Source of the DNA: Begonia masoniana
Taxonomy: Eukaryota; Streptophyta; Magnoliopsida; Cucurbitales; Begoniaceae
Length of the DNA stretch: 64,000 nucleotides
Assembly (NCBI GenBank): GCA_022432975.1
Contig: CM039508.1
Coordinates: 49,875,646 to 49,939,645, forward strand
Direction: 5' to 3'
This document shows, piece after piece, positions 36,617 to 47,600 of this stretch; within the stretch, counting starts at the first letter, position 1; the number at the start of each line of letters is the position of its first letter. The position numbers and the translations under genes are program-made. The notes under the pieces were generated by a model, which had not been told where the DNA came from, searched no databases, and saw only the letters and a program-made list of their open reading frames with translations.

Positions 36617-37185
36617 TACTCATCTTTTTCTTTGCCTCCTTGTTTGCCAATGACTGGTTCAGAAAGTCTTCCAGCATGACAAGTGCTTTGATGTAAAGAG
36701 AGGGGATCTTTTCTGACTCTGTGATGCATGACTTTCTCGAGCTGTTTGTTTATCTTATCAAATCTCCTGTAAGCACGCCCAATCATTGATCTTCACAGCA
36801 TTTTTCATCTGGTCCACAGTAGCCAACATCTCGTCAAAATGTTTATCTTTAGCTGAGCTGATGACCCGTTTTTGGTCATCAGAATCATCACTGTCACAAG
36901 CATTATGCAGGTACTTGTGTACAGGATCATCGGTCGTAACTCACCCACGTCCACATTATCAATGTCCTCCTCATCGTAATCACTTTCCCCTTCCTCAGAA
37001 TCACTGCCACCCTATGAAAATCAACAAATAAAACATTTGAGTCGACAGCGCAAAAAATTAGTTCCACATGATATAGGACGGCAACACTATATATTAATAA
37101 AAATACAAAAGTCACATCTTTCAAAGCATGAAATATAAATATTTAGAAATAAATGTCAAACCTGGGTCCAGAATTTTGATGCCAT
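36617..37185 (-). pseudogene. eIF3c pseudogene, N-terminal part with intron 1 kept
   Basis: Exon 1 (37162-37185) encodes MASKFWTQ, the standard eIF3c start, with donor CAG|GTTTG. An acceptor CATAG at 37012-37013 opens exon 2, GGSDSEEGESDYDEED. The text continues in broken frames: [49 protein letters not shown] and [17 protein letters not shown]. It stops at the Copia insertion. Keeping the intron means this is a duplicated gene copy, not a retrocopy. Frameshifts after ELRP and near 36750 disable it. Confidence 0.92.
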
Positions 37186-38806
37186 TCTCTGTTAAGGTTA
37201 ATATAACGCGGAAATTATATATCTGCAAAGAAGCAAGTGAACATCAGAAAGAGTATCAAACCAAAGTTTCCAAATAAATCAATATCGTTTTCCAAAAATT
37301 ACAATTTATTCCGATGGAAAAAACTCATTCCGCCATTAAGCAAGCATTACTAGTGGAATCTATCATAGATTGCACACAAGAAAAGTTTCAGAGACTCAGC
37401 GAAACAAAGGAATCAGAAATTGAATCCCGAAATTCACTGCGAAAGATGGAATTATAGAGCTTGAAAGGTTTTCAAGATGCAATTCGTCAAGCACCTGTAA
37501 CTTGTAAAACTAAAGTGAAGTCTCAACGCACCTGTACAGAGAGAGGAAGAGAGAGAGAGAGATAAACTCGTTGGGAAAGCTTGCTGGAAATTCGCACAGA
37601 GATGGAGAAGTATGAGCAGAGTCGGAAGGAAGGATTTGGCGGGCTCCGCTCAGATTTCGCTGAACTGAAGAATTATAAACCTACAAAAACCCGAGGAACG
37701 AAAGCGAAAGCATCAACGGTTTACTTCTGTTCATTGGGTCCTATCAAGACTAAACCGAACCCAAAACGAAAATAATCGGTTCGTTTTTTTAATTTTGAAA
37801 CAAAACCGAATCCGTTATTTTAGTCTCCGTATAATAAATAAATTAATTATAATTTATTACATTAATTATATTTTAATTATTTAATTTAATTTTCATAAAA
37901 TTCACGCTTTAATTAGTATAAAAATTATTGAAATACAAAAATAAATATTCAATTAATGGCAAAGTCGTTGGCAGCTGGAGTGTTGGACTTCTTGCAACAT
38001 TAATAAATCTGCCATTAATGCAACAACTATAAGGTTTGTGTGTAATTAAATACGGAAAGTGTGGGCAAAACAGTCAGACAAAAACACAAATAACTAGAAA
38101 TCTAAGCTCTGAACATACGTCATCGTGACGTCACTACCACCGCCAGTGGTCCAGTACCACTACTATCTCTCTGTTACCCACCATTGCTAATGCTGTTAGT
38201 AGCACTAGCAGAGCCCAGAGGTTTAAGAGAGGGACAGTTGGGTTGAGACTTCCATTGATTTTCTACGTCAGAGTTCGGCGAGATGAAAACTAGGAAGAAA
38301 AGGTGATTTGTTATCTTGTTCTTGTTCTCTTCACAGTGACGATATTCCTTTTTGGATTTAATCATTGCTTTTGCTTCTTCATTTTATCTTATTACATAAA
38401 ATGCGAAACAAAATTTCGATTTTCGTCGGATTTGATTTTGGTGCTTGAGGATAATAATGGAGGAATTTTGATTCCTTCTTTTGCTCTGTGTTTGCTTTTT
38501 CTCGCCGCTACTTCCTTCTTCGATCGATTTTGACTGGCTTTCGAATGAACTAGCTTAAAATTTTGGAATCTGCGTATTTGTTTTCGAGCTTCTTTAACAG
38601 CGCTGAAGGAGAAGCAGAAACGGAAACAGATTTCCCGGGGAAATTAGCTGTTGCTTTTTTGTTTTTGACAATGGTTTCCGAGATAATCGTTTCGCAGATT
38701 ACCTTCTGCTAACGAAACAAAACCTTTTACCCAGTCAGAGCAACTGATACTCTCGATAGCAGATTTTAAGCTCTTTTTGATAGAATTGAAGAGGAATAGT
38801 GCAGAA
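37186..38806. other. Former eIF3c 5' region and bHLH 5' region
   Basis: 37186-37610 would be the 5' UTR/promoter of the eIF3c copy (-), with a GA tract at 37550-37562. 37790-38000 is very AT-rich. From about 38100 onward the sequence is the likely promoter and 5' UTR of the bHLH gene. Open frames here have no recognisable domains. Confidence 0.5.
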
Positions 38807-40896
38807 ATGGAATCAGATCTTAACCAACACCATAATGTCCACCATCAGAAACAAACGAACTCCAGTTTAACACGATATAAATCGGCACCGAGCTCGTATT
38901 ACTCAACTCTCATGGATAGAAAATTCTGCGAGCAGTTCTTCAACCGTCCCTCCAGCCCTGAAACAGAGCAAATTTTTGCTCGGTTCATGAGCACGAGCGA
39001 TGACATTCAGGGCAATCTTCCTGAAGATGATCAAAGGAGCAATATCGGCAACTATGGAGACTTGCTTCACAGGGTTGTTTATCAGAAACCACCGCTGGAG
39101 GAAAAGGCTCCAAACTCAGAAATCGAAGGATCTTTTTCAATACTTACAAATAGGTCTTCACAATTGCCGATGAAAACAAATTGTGGCGGAAACTCAAATC
39201 TTATTAGGCAGAGTAGCTCACCTGCTGGGTTTTTCTCCAATGTAAACATTGACAATGGTACGTGTTTAAGCTTTTTCGCCTTCTTATTATGAATTTTCTT
39301 CAATTTCTTGTTGGTTGTCGTGGAAAATCCGAACTATTTTTTTAAGATTACAGTTAATTAGATTTTCTATAGTTTGGTTGGGAAGATTTTGGTGTAACCT
39401 TCTTGTAGTTTTTACTATTTGCATCTAGGAGTTTGTACATAAATCTATGTGTCTCGCTTTTGTGTGGATGGGAATGAAAATTATCTTGACATTCTTTATG
39501 AACACAAACCATGACATTCTTAATTTACCAAATTGGCAGGCTATGGTGGTTTGAGCAGCGGGGGAAATTTTGGAGCGGGAAATAGTAGTACTAACGAAGA
39601 GCCATCTTTTCTTTCTTCTAGGCTTATGAGTCCTATACCTGAAATTGAGGATAAAAGCCACGCAGGATTACCAATAACTCGTTGGGATGATCTTGCAGTT
39701 TTCTCTGATGATATCAACGGTGAGGAAGGGCTTGGAGATGATGATGAAAAGGCATTCTCTAATCTAAACCCTTTACATTCTTCAATACCCTGTCCATGTG
39801 TGGGTGCGTGCTCGTGTGTCTAAAGATTTGCCTCAATGAGGCTGCCTCGCTCAATGTTCTAGAATATTGATGTGACAACATTGAGTGAGACATCCTGACT
39901 CACTCAATAATCTCTCTTGTGTGGGGGGGCGTTTGGCCTGTGTGTGCGTGGGTGTGATTTTGTTTGTGGTAGATGAGATTATTTTATTATGTAAATGATT
40001 CCATTGAGCTTGTTTTGCATGATAGATGACATTTTTTGCTGTTGTGGATCAGAATCCAGGGAGTGAGAATCGTCTTCTTAAGTTGGCTCATCACCTGAGT
40101 TTGCCCAATACCTCACCAGAAATGCGTTCCGTTGACAAGTTCTTGCAATTTTCAGATTCTGTCCCTTGTAAAATTCGTGCAAAGAGAGGTTGCGCTACTC
40201 ATCCTAGAAGCATTGCCGAACGGGTAGGTTTGTATTTTGGCAGTTTAATTTTTTCGATAACGAGTATGGTTAATGCTATCGAAAATTATGATTTTGCAAC
40301 TTACAAGTCAAAATTATCCACTACGGCTTATTCATACCGGATTTCCCCTCGATCACTCTAAAAATTTGTAAAATCAGCTTCTAGAAGTAGGCACTTGTAG
40401 ATTAAACGCATCATTGAGATGTTAAATCATGGTGGAAAGTTTTCTGATTAATTTTGATCTCGTTTCAGGTCAGACGAACAAAAATAAGCGAAAGAATGAG
40501 AAAATTACAGGACCTTGTACCAAACATGGATAAAGTAAAAGCACCATAGCTCAATTACCTTCCCTCTTCTTCGTTTGTAGTTTTCCATGGAGGTTTGAAA
40601 CTTCTCTCTTTCTTTTGCTCTTTTTCTCAGCAAACAAACACATCAGACATGCTAGATTTGGCTGTAGAATACATTAAAGATCTTCAAAAACAAGTCCAGG
40701 TATGACTCTTTGATTCTAAACAGACCCGATCTATCATTAAACTGCACAATTTTTCAAGAATAGTAATTTTGAGAGAAATTGAAAAATAGCTTCCATTTTT
40801 AATGTTTGTAAACTTTGTCCTGTCTTTTGGATCTATTTGCAGACACTTGCTGATGATCGGGTAAGGTGTAGGTGCTCCACCAAGCAGCCGCAATAG
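38807..40896 (+). CDS. bHLH transcription factor (bHLH122/bHLH130-like, FBH-type group)
   Basis: Nuclear DNA-binding protein of the group that includes bHLH122, bHLH128 and bHLH130 and the FLOWERING BHLH factors. Exons: 38807-39257, 39540 to about 39799, 40053-40223, 40469-40534, 40631-40699 and 40843-40896. Diagnostic text includes RYKSAPSSYYSTLMDRKFC, the LAHHLSLPNTSPEM block, and KIRAKRGCATHPRSIAER, which runs into the basic region VRRTKISERMRKLQDLVPNM. Helix 2 reads DKQTNTSDMLDLAVEYIKDL. The start ATG at 38807 gives MESDLNQHH. The exon 2 to 3 junction is the weak point: only a poor donor (TGT|GTGGGT at 39800) keeps the phase. With it the protein is about 356 residues. Conserved residues are all present. 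Confidence 0.88.
39845..39890. repeat. Short inverted repeat in bHLH intron 2
   Basis: CTCAATGTT at 39850 faces AACATTGAG at 39877, forming a hairpin; related CACTCAATA and CTCAATGAGG words flank it. It may be a small MITE remnant. Confidence 0.5.
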
Positions 40897-41088
40897 CAAC
40901 TAAGCCCGTGACACTTATTTTTTACTATTATTATTTTATTTTATTTAGTACAGCTGTTGGAATATGAAAATATGTACTCATAAGTAAACTCTAAAGAAGT
41001 ACACTTATTTTGTATAGAAACTTGAGTGAAACTGAATATTATACTGTTAGAGTTCAGTGTGACCCGAATTCTAGTTAGGCTGAGTAGA

Positions 41089-41093
41089 CCCGT
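41089..41093. repeat. Target-site duplication CCCGT (left) of the TRIM array
   Basis: CCCGT occurs immediately before the first TRIM LTR and immediately after the last one (43571-43575). The uninterrupted Copia LTR has it once. Confidence 0.85.
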
Positions 41094-41349
41094 TGTGATG
41101 ACCCGAATGGACACGTATGAGGAAGAACCACTCAGTGCTCCGCGAATCCCGAGTGGGACTTGGGTCGGAGGGTGACGTGCTGGGTTAAAACTCCGCGGAT
41201 CCCTGGTTGGACTTGGGCCGGAGGGTTCGGTCGTAGAAATGGGGGTCGTCACAATCCCACATCGCTTGGGGAAGTATGTGGAAATGAAACATATGTAAAG
41301 AGATCCTCCCAACATAGCAAGACGCGTTTTGGAGCACGATTGACAACGA

Positions 41350-41426
41350 ATCTCATAAGAACTCCGAAGTTAAAAGTGCTTCGGCGAGAGCAATTTCAGG
41401 TTGGGTGACCTTCCGGGAAGTTCTCG
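41350..41426 (+). ncRNA. 5S-rRNA-derived domain in TRIM LTR 1
   Basis: Resembles the 3' two-thirds of plant 5S rRNA: AAGAACTCCGAAGTTAAAAG, GGCGAGAG and GGTTGGGTGACC then GGGAAGTTCTCG. Box A-like AGTTAAAAGTGCT is at 41368 and box C-like AGGTTGGGTGACC at 41398. It is not a genuine 5S gene, because the 5' third is too diverged. Whether RNA polymerase III transcribes it is unknown. Confidence 0.85.
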
Positions 41427-41838
41427 CCAAACAAAGCCGTGAGGGGAGGATATTGGGCTACGGCCCAATCCCCAGAGCGGACAATATCTTGCTGGGAAAA
41501 AGGGTCGTTACAAATGGTATCAGAGCCTGTACCTAACCAGAAATGTGGCCAACGAGGACATTGAGCCCCCGAGGGGGGTGATTGTGATGACCCGAATGGA
41601 CACGTATGAGGAAGAACCACTCAGTGTTCCGCGAATCCCTAGTGGGACTTGGGTCGGAGGGTGACGTGCTGGGTTAAAACTCCGCGGATCCCGGGTTGGA
41701 CTTGGGCCGGAGGGTTCGGTCGTAGAAATGGGGGTCGTCACAATCCCACATCGCTTGGGGAAGTATGTGGAAATGAAACATATGTAAAGAGACCCTCCCA
41801 ACATAGCAAGACGTGTTTTGGAGCACGATTGAAAACAA

Positions 41839-41915
41839 ATCCCATAAGAACTCCGAAGTTAAAAGTGCTTCGGCGAGAGCAATTTCAGGTTGGGTGACCT
41901 TCCGGGAAGTTCTCG
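41839..41915 (+). ncRNA. 5S-rRNA-derived domain in TRIM LTR 2
   Basis: Same segment at +489 from the first; starts ATCCCATAAGAACTCC, the closest to true 5S at this position. Confidence 0.85.
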
Positions 41916-42327
41916 CCAAACAAAGCCGTGAGGGGAGGATATTGGGCTACGGCCCAATCCCCAGAGCGGACAATATCTTGATGGGAAAAAGGGTCGTTAC
42001 AAATGGTATCAGAGCCTGTACCCAACCGGAAATGTGGCCAACGAGGACGTTGGGCCCCCGAGGGGGGTGATTGTGATGACCCGAATGGACACGTATGAGG
42101 AAGAACCACTCAGTGCTCCGCGAATCCCGAGTGGGACTTGGGCCAGAGGGTGACATGCTGGGTTAAAACTCCGCGGATCCCGGGTTGGACTTGGGCCGGA
42201 GGGTTCAGTCGTAGAAATGGGGGTCGTCACAATCCCACATCGCTTGGGGAAGTATGTGGAAATGAAACATATGTAAAGAGACCCTCCCAACATAGCAAGA
42301 CGCGTTTTGGAGCACGATTGACAACGA

Positions 42328-42404
42328 ATCCCATAAGAACTCCGAAGTTAAAAGTGCTTCGGCGAGAGCAATTTCAGGTTGGGTGACCTTCCGGGAAGTT
42401 CTCG
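42328..42404 (+). ncRNA. 5S-rRNA-derived domain in TRIM LTR 3
   Basis: Same segment, again with ATCCCATAAG and both box-like motifs intact. Confidence 0.85.
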
Positions 42405-42490
42405 CCAAACAAAGCCGTGAGGGGAGGATATTGGGCTACGGCCCAATCTCCAGAGCGGACAATATCTTGCTAGGAAAAATGGTCGTTACA

Positions 42491-42590
42491 AATGGTATCA
42501 GAGACAGGTTGGGTGACGTGAGGGGAGGATATTGGGCTACGGCCCAATCCCTAGAGCGGACAATATCTTGCTGGGAATCGGGCAGTTACA
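42491..42590 (+). repeat. Truncated sixth TRIM LTR in the array
   Basis: Fourteen bases of internal unit are followed by an LTR 3' end (86 bp) that lacks everything before the box C-like motif and about 29 bp after it. It ends AGTTACA, then a new primer site follows. This shows that one unit was lost by unequal exchange or deletion. Confidence 0.85.
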
Positions 42591-42917
42591 AATGGTATCA
42601 GAGCCTGTACCCAACCAGAAATGTGGCCAACGAGGACGTTGGGCTCCCAAGTGGGGGTGATTGTGATGACCCGAATGGACACGTATGAGGAAGAACCACT
42701 CAGTGCTCCGCGAATCCCGAGTGGGACTTGGGCCGGAGGGTGACGTGCTGGGTTAAAACTCCGCGGATCCCGGGTTGGACTTGGGCCGGAGGGTTCGGTC
42801 ATAGAAATGGGGGTCGTCACAATCCCACATCGCTTGGGGAAGTATGTGGAAATGAAACATATGTAAAGAGAACCTCCCAATATAGCAAGACGCGTTTTGG
42901 AGCACAATTGGCAACGG

Positions 42918-42994
42918 ATCTCATAAGAACTCCGAAGTTAAAAGTGCTTCGGCGAGAGCAATTTCAGGTTGGGTGACCTTCCGGGAAGTTCTCG
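42918..42994 (+). ncRNA. 5S-rRNA-derived domain in TRIM LTR 4
   Basis: Same segment; starts ATCTCATAAG like LTR 1. Confidence 0.85.
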
Positions 42995-43407
42995 CCAAAC
43001 AAAGCCGTGAGGGGAGGATATTGGGCTACGGCCCAATCCCCAGAGCGGACAATATCTTGCTGGGAAAAAGGGTCGTTACAAATGGTATCAGAGCCTGTAC
43101 CCAACCGGAAATATGGCCAACGAGGACGTTGGGCCCCCGAGGGGGGGTGATTGTGATGACCCGAATGGACACGTATGAGGAAGAACCACTCAGTGCTCCA
43201 CGAATCCCGAGTGGGACTTGGGCCGGAGGGTGACGTGCTGGGTTAAAACTCCGCGGATCCCGGGTTGGACTTGGGCCGGAGGGTTCGGTCGTAGAAATAG
43301 GGGTCGTCACAATCCCACATCGCTTGGGGAAGTATGTGGAAATGAAACATATGTAAAGAGACCCTCCCAACATAGCAAGACGCGTTTTGGAGCACGATTG
43401 ACAACGA

Positions 43408-43484
43408 ATCCCAAAAGAATTCCGAAGTTAAAAGTGCTTCGGCGAGAGCAATTTCAGGTTGGGTGACCTTCCGGGAAGTTCTCG
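43408..43484 (+). ncRNA. 5S-rRNA-derived domain in TRIM LTR 5
   Basis: Same segment with small changes (CCCAAAAGAATTCCG). Confidence 0.85.
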
Positions 43485-43790
43485 CCAAACAAAGCCGTGA
43501 GGGGAGGATATTGGGCTACTGCCCAATCCCTAGAGCGGACAATATCTTGCTGAGAAAAAGGGTCGTTATACCCGTATATCAATAGTAGAGTTTTGTATTT
43601 TCTATATCTATCAATGTTTGAGCTACAAAATTCATTTGTATTATGATTTTTTATTAATAATTTTCTCTTTTTTTTTAAAGTAATTTTTAATGTAAATTTT
43701 GGTATCTCTATTCTTTCGTATTTATTTTCTTTTTTCGATTATTAGCGTTCGATTCTTAACCAGTGTAATTAGTCTTAAATTATTATGAGA

Positions 43791-44360
43791 AGTCATCCCC
43801 AAAATTCTGACTTTTTTTATGGGGTGAAGATGAATCAATTTGGGAGATAAATGTCAGGGCTAGAACTGATTAAGTTGGCCCTTCTCTCTAGCAAGTCTTG
43901 TTTATTGGAGGACATAAATAGCTGCGAACATGAAATGAAACGTTATACAATATAAAACTCAAGAAGCTAAATTAAGTGTATCAGACGACATTCTTGGGTC
44001 TGGCAAATTTCTCGAAAAACATGTCGGATTCCAAACAAAGGAAATAGAAGATTCTAGAGTAAACTAAATCTCCGCGAGCTTTATTGGAAGTTATTGAAAG
44101 TAAATTATTTAATATTTATATTTTTTATTTAATGCTGAAAATTGAATTGTCAAAACAAGAATTTAATTTGAGAATTATAATATTTTTTTATTAAATTAAT
44201 GAATAAATTGAGAAAATTCTAGGAAATGAGTTTTATCTGTATATTCCAAACTGGTCACATCTACCAATTCTACGTCATTGACTCTCGCGTCTAGTTCATC
44301 CTTCTCCCAGCAGATCAACTCTCCCTCCCACGGCGCCGTCTCCTGGGTCAGTTCTCACGC
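43791..44360. other. Intergenic DNA before duplication copy 2, no gene seen
   Basis: AT-rich with no recognisable frames. The last 140 bases become more GC-rich and may be the distal promoter of the next gene. Confidence 0.5.
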
Positions 44361-44642
44361 ACACCCACGTTTTCCGCTATTGGTAGTACGATCCAATAGT
44401 TTCTCGCCACGTCACTCGGCTAATCACCCTGTCAAAACGTGCCGTCTGTAGCCTTTGTTGATTAAAAACTGCTCTCCTTTCGATTCCGATTGTTCGTTTA
44501 TTTATTCTCTCTCACCGATTTTGTTTAAAGTCTGCGCTCCCCTCTTCTCTCTCTACGTTCGCCCGATTTTTTTGTTTCCTCCGATTGAGTCTTTCGTTTT
44601 TTCTGCGATCGTGAAGGGGAGGAGACTGGGGAGAGGTTGAGA

Positions 44643-47600
44643 ATGCCTATGGACGGAATACAGTCCAGTCCGGAGAGCCAAAGCAGTAGACATGTAGTTC
44701 TATCCATTGATTGTCTTAAAGGAAGCTCCAGAGCCGATGAATGGACCGGAGATATGCTCCAGACCGGAGATATTGTCGAAGAGCTTCAAATCGGCTCCTC
44801 TCTGTATGTGAAATCGGCGTTCAAATACGACCGGGCTGGCATCCAGAAGCTTCTTCATACCTCCTTCAAAAACAAGCAGACTTCCATCGTCGTTCGCGTT
44901 CGCCGTGGCCGAGACGAGTTCTCTGAGTTGCAGGCTTGCATCGTCCCCAACGAATCTGCCGGAAAGAAGCAGTACGTTCTCCGCTCGATCACTGACCCAA
45001 ACTATGCCGTCGGATTCGTCCATCGGACCGAATCCGACTGTTTCAATCTCCAAGGTTAGCCTCTCTCTCTCTTTCTCATCTTTTATGACTATTCTTTGAT
45101 AATTAATTATTATCTTCGGGAACATGATGATACTGATAATAAGAAGCTCAATGATGCTAATTCTATATATTTGTGCGAAAAGAAAATTTTTAGTGATAAC
45201 TTAATTTAATTTTGAAAGGTTAATATAGTGATCTATTAAAATCACAAACGTGTTTGCTTAAAAACAATAGATGATGACTTAATTATTATGACTCTGTTCA
45301 TTGTCAGATTAGAATAGAATAGCATTTGGGAGAAGCATTTTATGTCACATTGTTACACATCTTTTTCTTACTTTTTCTAAATTGTGATTTGAGAAAATAA
45401 TCTAAAAATATTCTTTATGATTTGTTAGTATTAATTGTACTTCAAATAATCACTTCTGCTTTTCCATCATAAGATGACCCTCAATTGGTGATATTTTTAT
45501 TGACATTACAAAACTGAAAAAAAAAATTCAAATATTTTGACCATGTTTTGTTAATCATTTTTATTTCTCTATACATACATGCACCTCAAGAAGAATCGCA
45601 TTTAGATATTTTGAAGCATGCTTTATTTGTTTTTGTGTTATATGTTTTATAAGCTGGTGATCAACTAGGCATTTCGGTGTCTTATTGAGAGGTCCATTGA
45701 GTATAGTGACGAGTGACCTTATATATGGTTGATTTTCTGTGCTTTATTTTTCACTTTGTAGTTATAGTTTTATTCTAATTTATCTTATTTCATTCATATT
45801 GTTGTCCAAAAATAAAGAAAATAATTAGATTTATCTTCAATCTAGGCTTAAAATTTTCAAATGGGCTATAATTTAATAGAATAATTTAAGAGTAATGTCA
45901 TATTTACTCTGTTATTTTACTATTTTAAAATACTTTTTGACTTATCAAATAATAATTGTCTAATTAATATAACAAATTATAAATAGTTAATATATTATAT
46001 TAATTGTACTGATAATTTTGTAAGCGAGTAATTTAAGATAGCTGAACGAGAGAGAGAGTGAAAATGTGAAATTAGTCTAATCCCTAATTTAACTATTTAA
46101 ATTCACATTGTACAAGTTTTAATAAATATATTTTTATTAAAAAAAAAGGTAAAAATGGGTAAATTTAAAAAGTGTTCTAGTTGTAATATAATATTCTATT
46201 ATTATTCTCAGCCACATAAAAGCATAATGATTATGAGCACTAAAAGTACAATATTGACGAAAAGGTTGACCGTGAAACGTAGAGCATATTGCTGCCTAAC
46301 GTTGACCAGTTTCATTTGTGGAAATGAGACCCAAGCGCTGCCTCCGTTGAACATCATCTCTTTTGCTAGTAGGTCTCCTAGTGGACCTTTAATTGCCATC
46401 CACTTTTGAATTTAAGACGTCTCTTCGTTGGAAATCATGCTTTTCGAATTGAAGAGAAAGTTTATTGGCTTTCACATATGTTGTCAAAAAAGGTGCCGCT
46501 GTAATTCTGTTTTCAAATCTTGAAAGTTGATTTCACCAAAATTTTTTTTTTTTCCTTTTTGACTTTTCACTCCTTTTGAAAGTTCATTGTTCTCAGATGT
46601 TTATGCTGCTAGTTTAAAAGACTTATGACTTACATATTAGAGTTTATATTTCAAATCTTTTGCTTACATATTGGGGCCCTAGAAAATTGTGTTTTGAGCA
46701 ATTTTTGACTGAAAAATAAACATAGGATGGTGAAGATTTGAGTAAAAGACAGCTAATTGTCGGTTCGAATCCCTTTTTTTTTTACACGCAAGATTTGCTT
46801 CTATTTGTATAAATATTAACGAGAGCTTCTGCGAGTTCCGAATACAAAGTTGGACAGGTTTGAAAAAGTTTTTGGGTCCATAAACATGAGATGAAATGCC
46901 ACTTTATATGTTTTTTAGATGAAAACGGCTAACTATGTTAGGGATAGCTCATGCAAGTATCCACAAGCACATTGTCATGTTTATAGCAGATCAAATGTCG
47001 TTAGAGAGTAAAAATGTACGTTTTACATCAGGACTGTATATCGAGCACGCACAATGTCACAAGCAAAATCTTTGCTTTGGAAATTTTAGAAAGTTCTTTA
47101 GGAGTGATAACTTTGCCCAAGTGACACCTCTAACAAAAGCCTGAAACCTTGGAAAGTTGTGAGAGAGTTGTGGATTTATGAGCATGAACGGTTACTTCAC
47201 AGGATAGATTACTCTTTTAGGATGAGATCTTGACGTTCTTGTTTCCAGTTAACATCTAATTCATTATGCTATGTAATATACATAATAAGATCATTATTAT
47301 ATATTACATTTTGCAGCTTCAAGGAGCTCGAGGATGGTAAAGGCATTGGCCAGAACAAAGCTTCAAGATGGGTATGTGTCATACCCGTGGGAAAGGAGGA
47401 TGCAGGAAAGTTTAGCAGTTCCTTGTTCAAGCTGCTTTCTCTCTCTTCTTCTTCTTCCAAAAGCTTCAGATCAAGCTTCTTCTCGCTACAATGACATGGA
47501 GGATTCCCTTGCCAGAGCAAATGCATGGCTCAATTCTTCTCAGATTTCTGGAGTTCCCATTGTCTTCATGAACATTCAGTCTGAGTCCCTTCTCACAAAG

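Larger units (their letters stand above)
41094..43570 (+). mobile_element. Tandem array of a Cassandra-type TRIM retrotransposon (five complete LTRs)
   Basis: Complete LTRs lie at 41094-41512, 41583-42001, 42072-42490, 42662-43080 and 43152-43570, each exactly 419 bp. They start TGTGATGACC and end GGGTCGTTACA; the last ends TATA. Between them lie 70-71-bp internal units with a Met-tRNA primer site (TGGTATCAGAGCC) just after each LTR and a polypurine-like CCCGAGGGGGGTGAT just before the next. Each LTR carries a 5S-rRNA-derived segment, the hallmark of Cassandra elements. A 100-bp extra piece at 42491-42590 is the stump of a sixth LTR. There is no coding sequence, and the whole array is flanked by CCCGT. 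Cassandra depends on proteins of other retrotransposons. Confidence 0.9.
41045..43790 (+). mobile_element. Decayed solo LTR of the Copia family, split by the TRIM array
   Basis: 41045-41093 (TGTTAGAGTTCAGTGTGACC...AGACCCG) and 43571 to about 43790 (CCCGTATATCAATAGTAGAG...) align in order with the Copia LTR at 25747-26012. The break falls at the CCCG|TATATC position. There is no internal region, so this is a solo LTR. The right end is too worn to fix. Confidence 0.75.

Noticed and set aside
38777..38806. Upstream TTG start extending the bHLH protein by ten residues
   Set aside because: Plant translation normally starts at ATG, and ATG 38807 gives the family-like N-terminus.
41160..43488. Repeated 74-127-residue frames across the array on both strands
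   Set aside because: They repeat with the LTR period and are non-coding LTR sequence.
41094..43570. CRISPR-like or satellite array, or a genuine 5S rDNA cluster
   Set aside because: The unit is LTR plus primer site plus polypurine tract, and the 5S part is incomplete and diverged, so it is a TRIM retrotransposon array.
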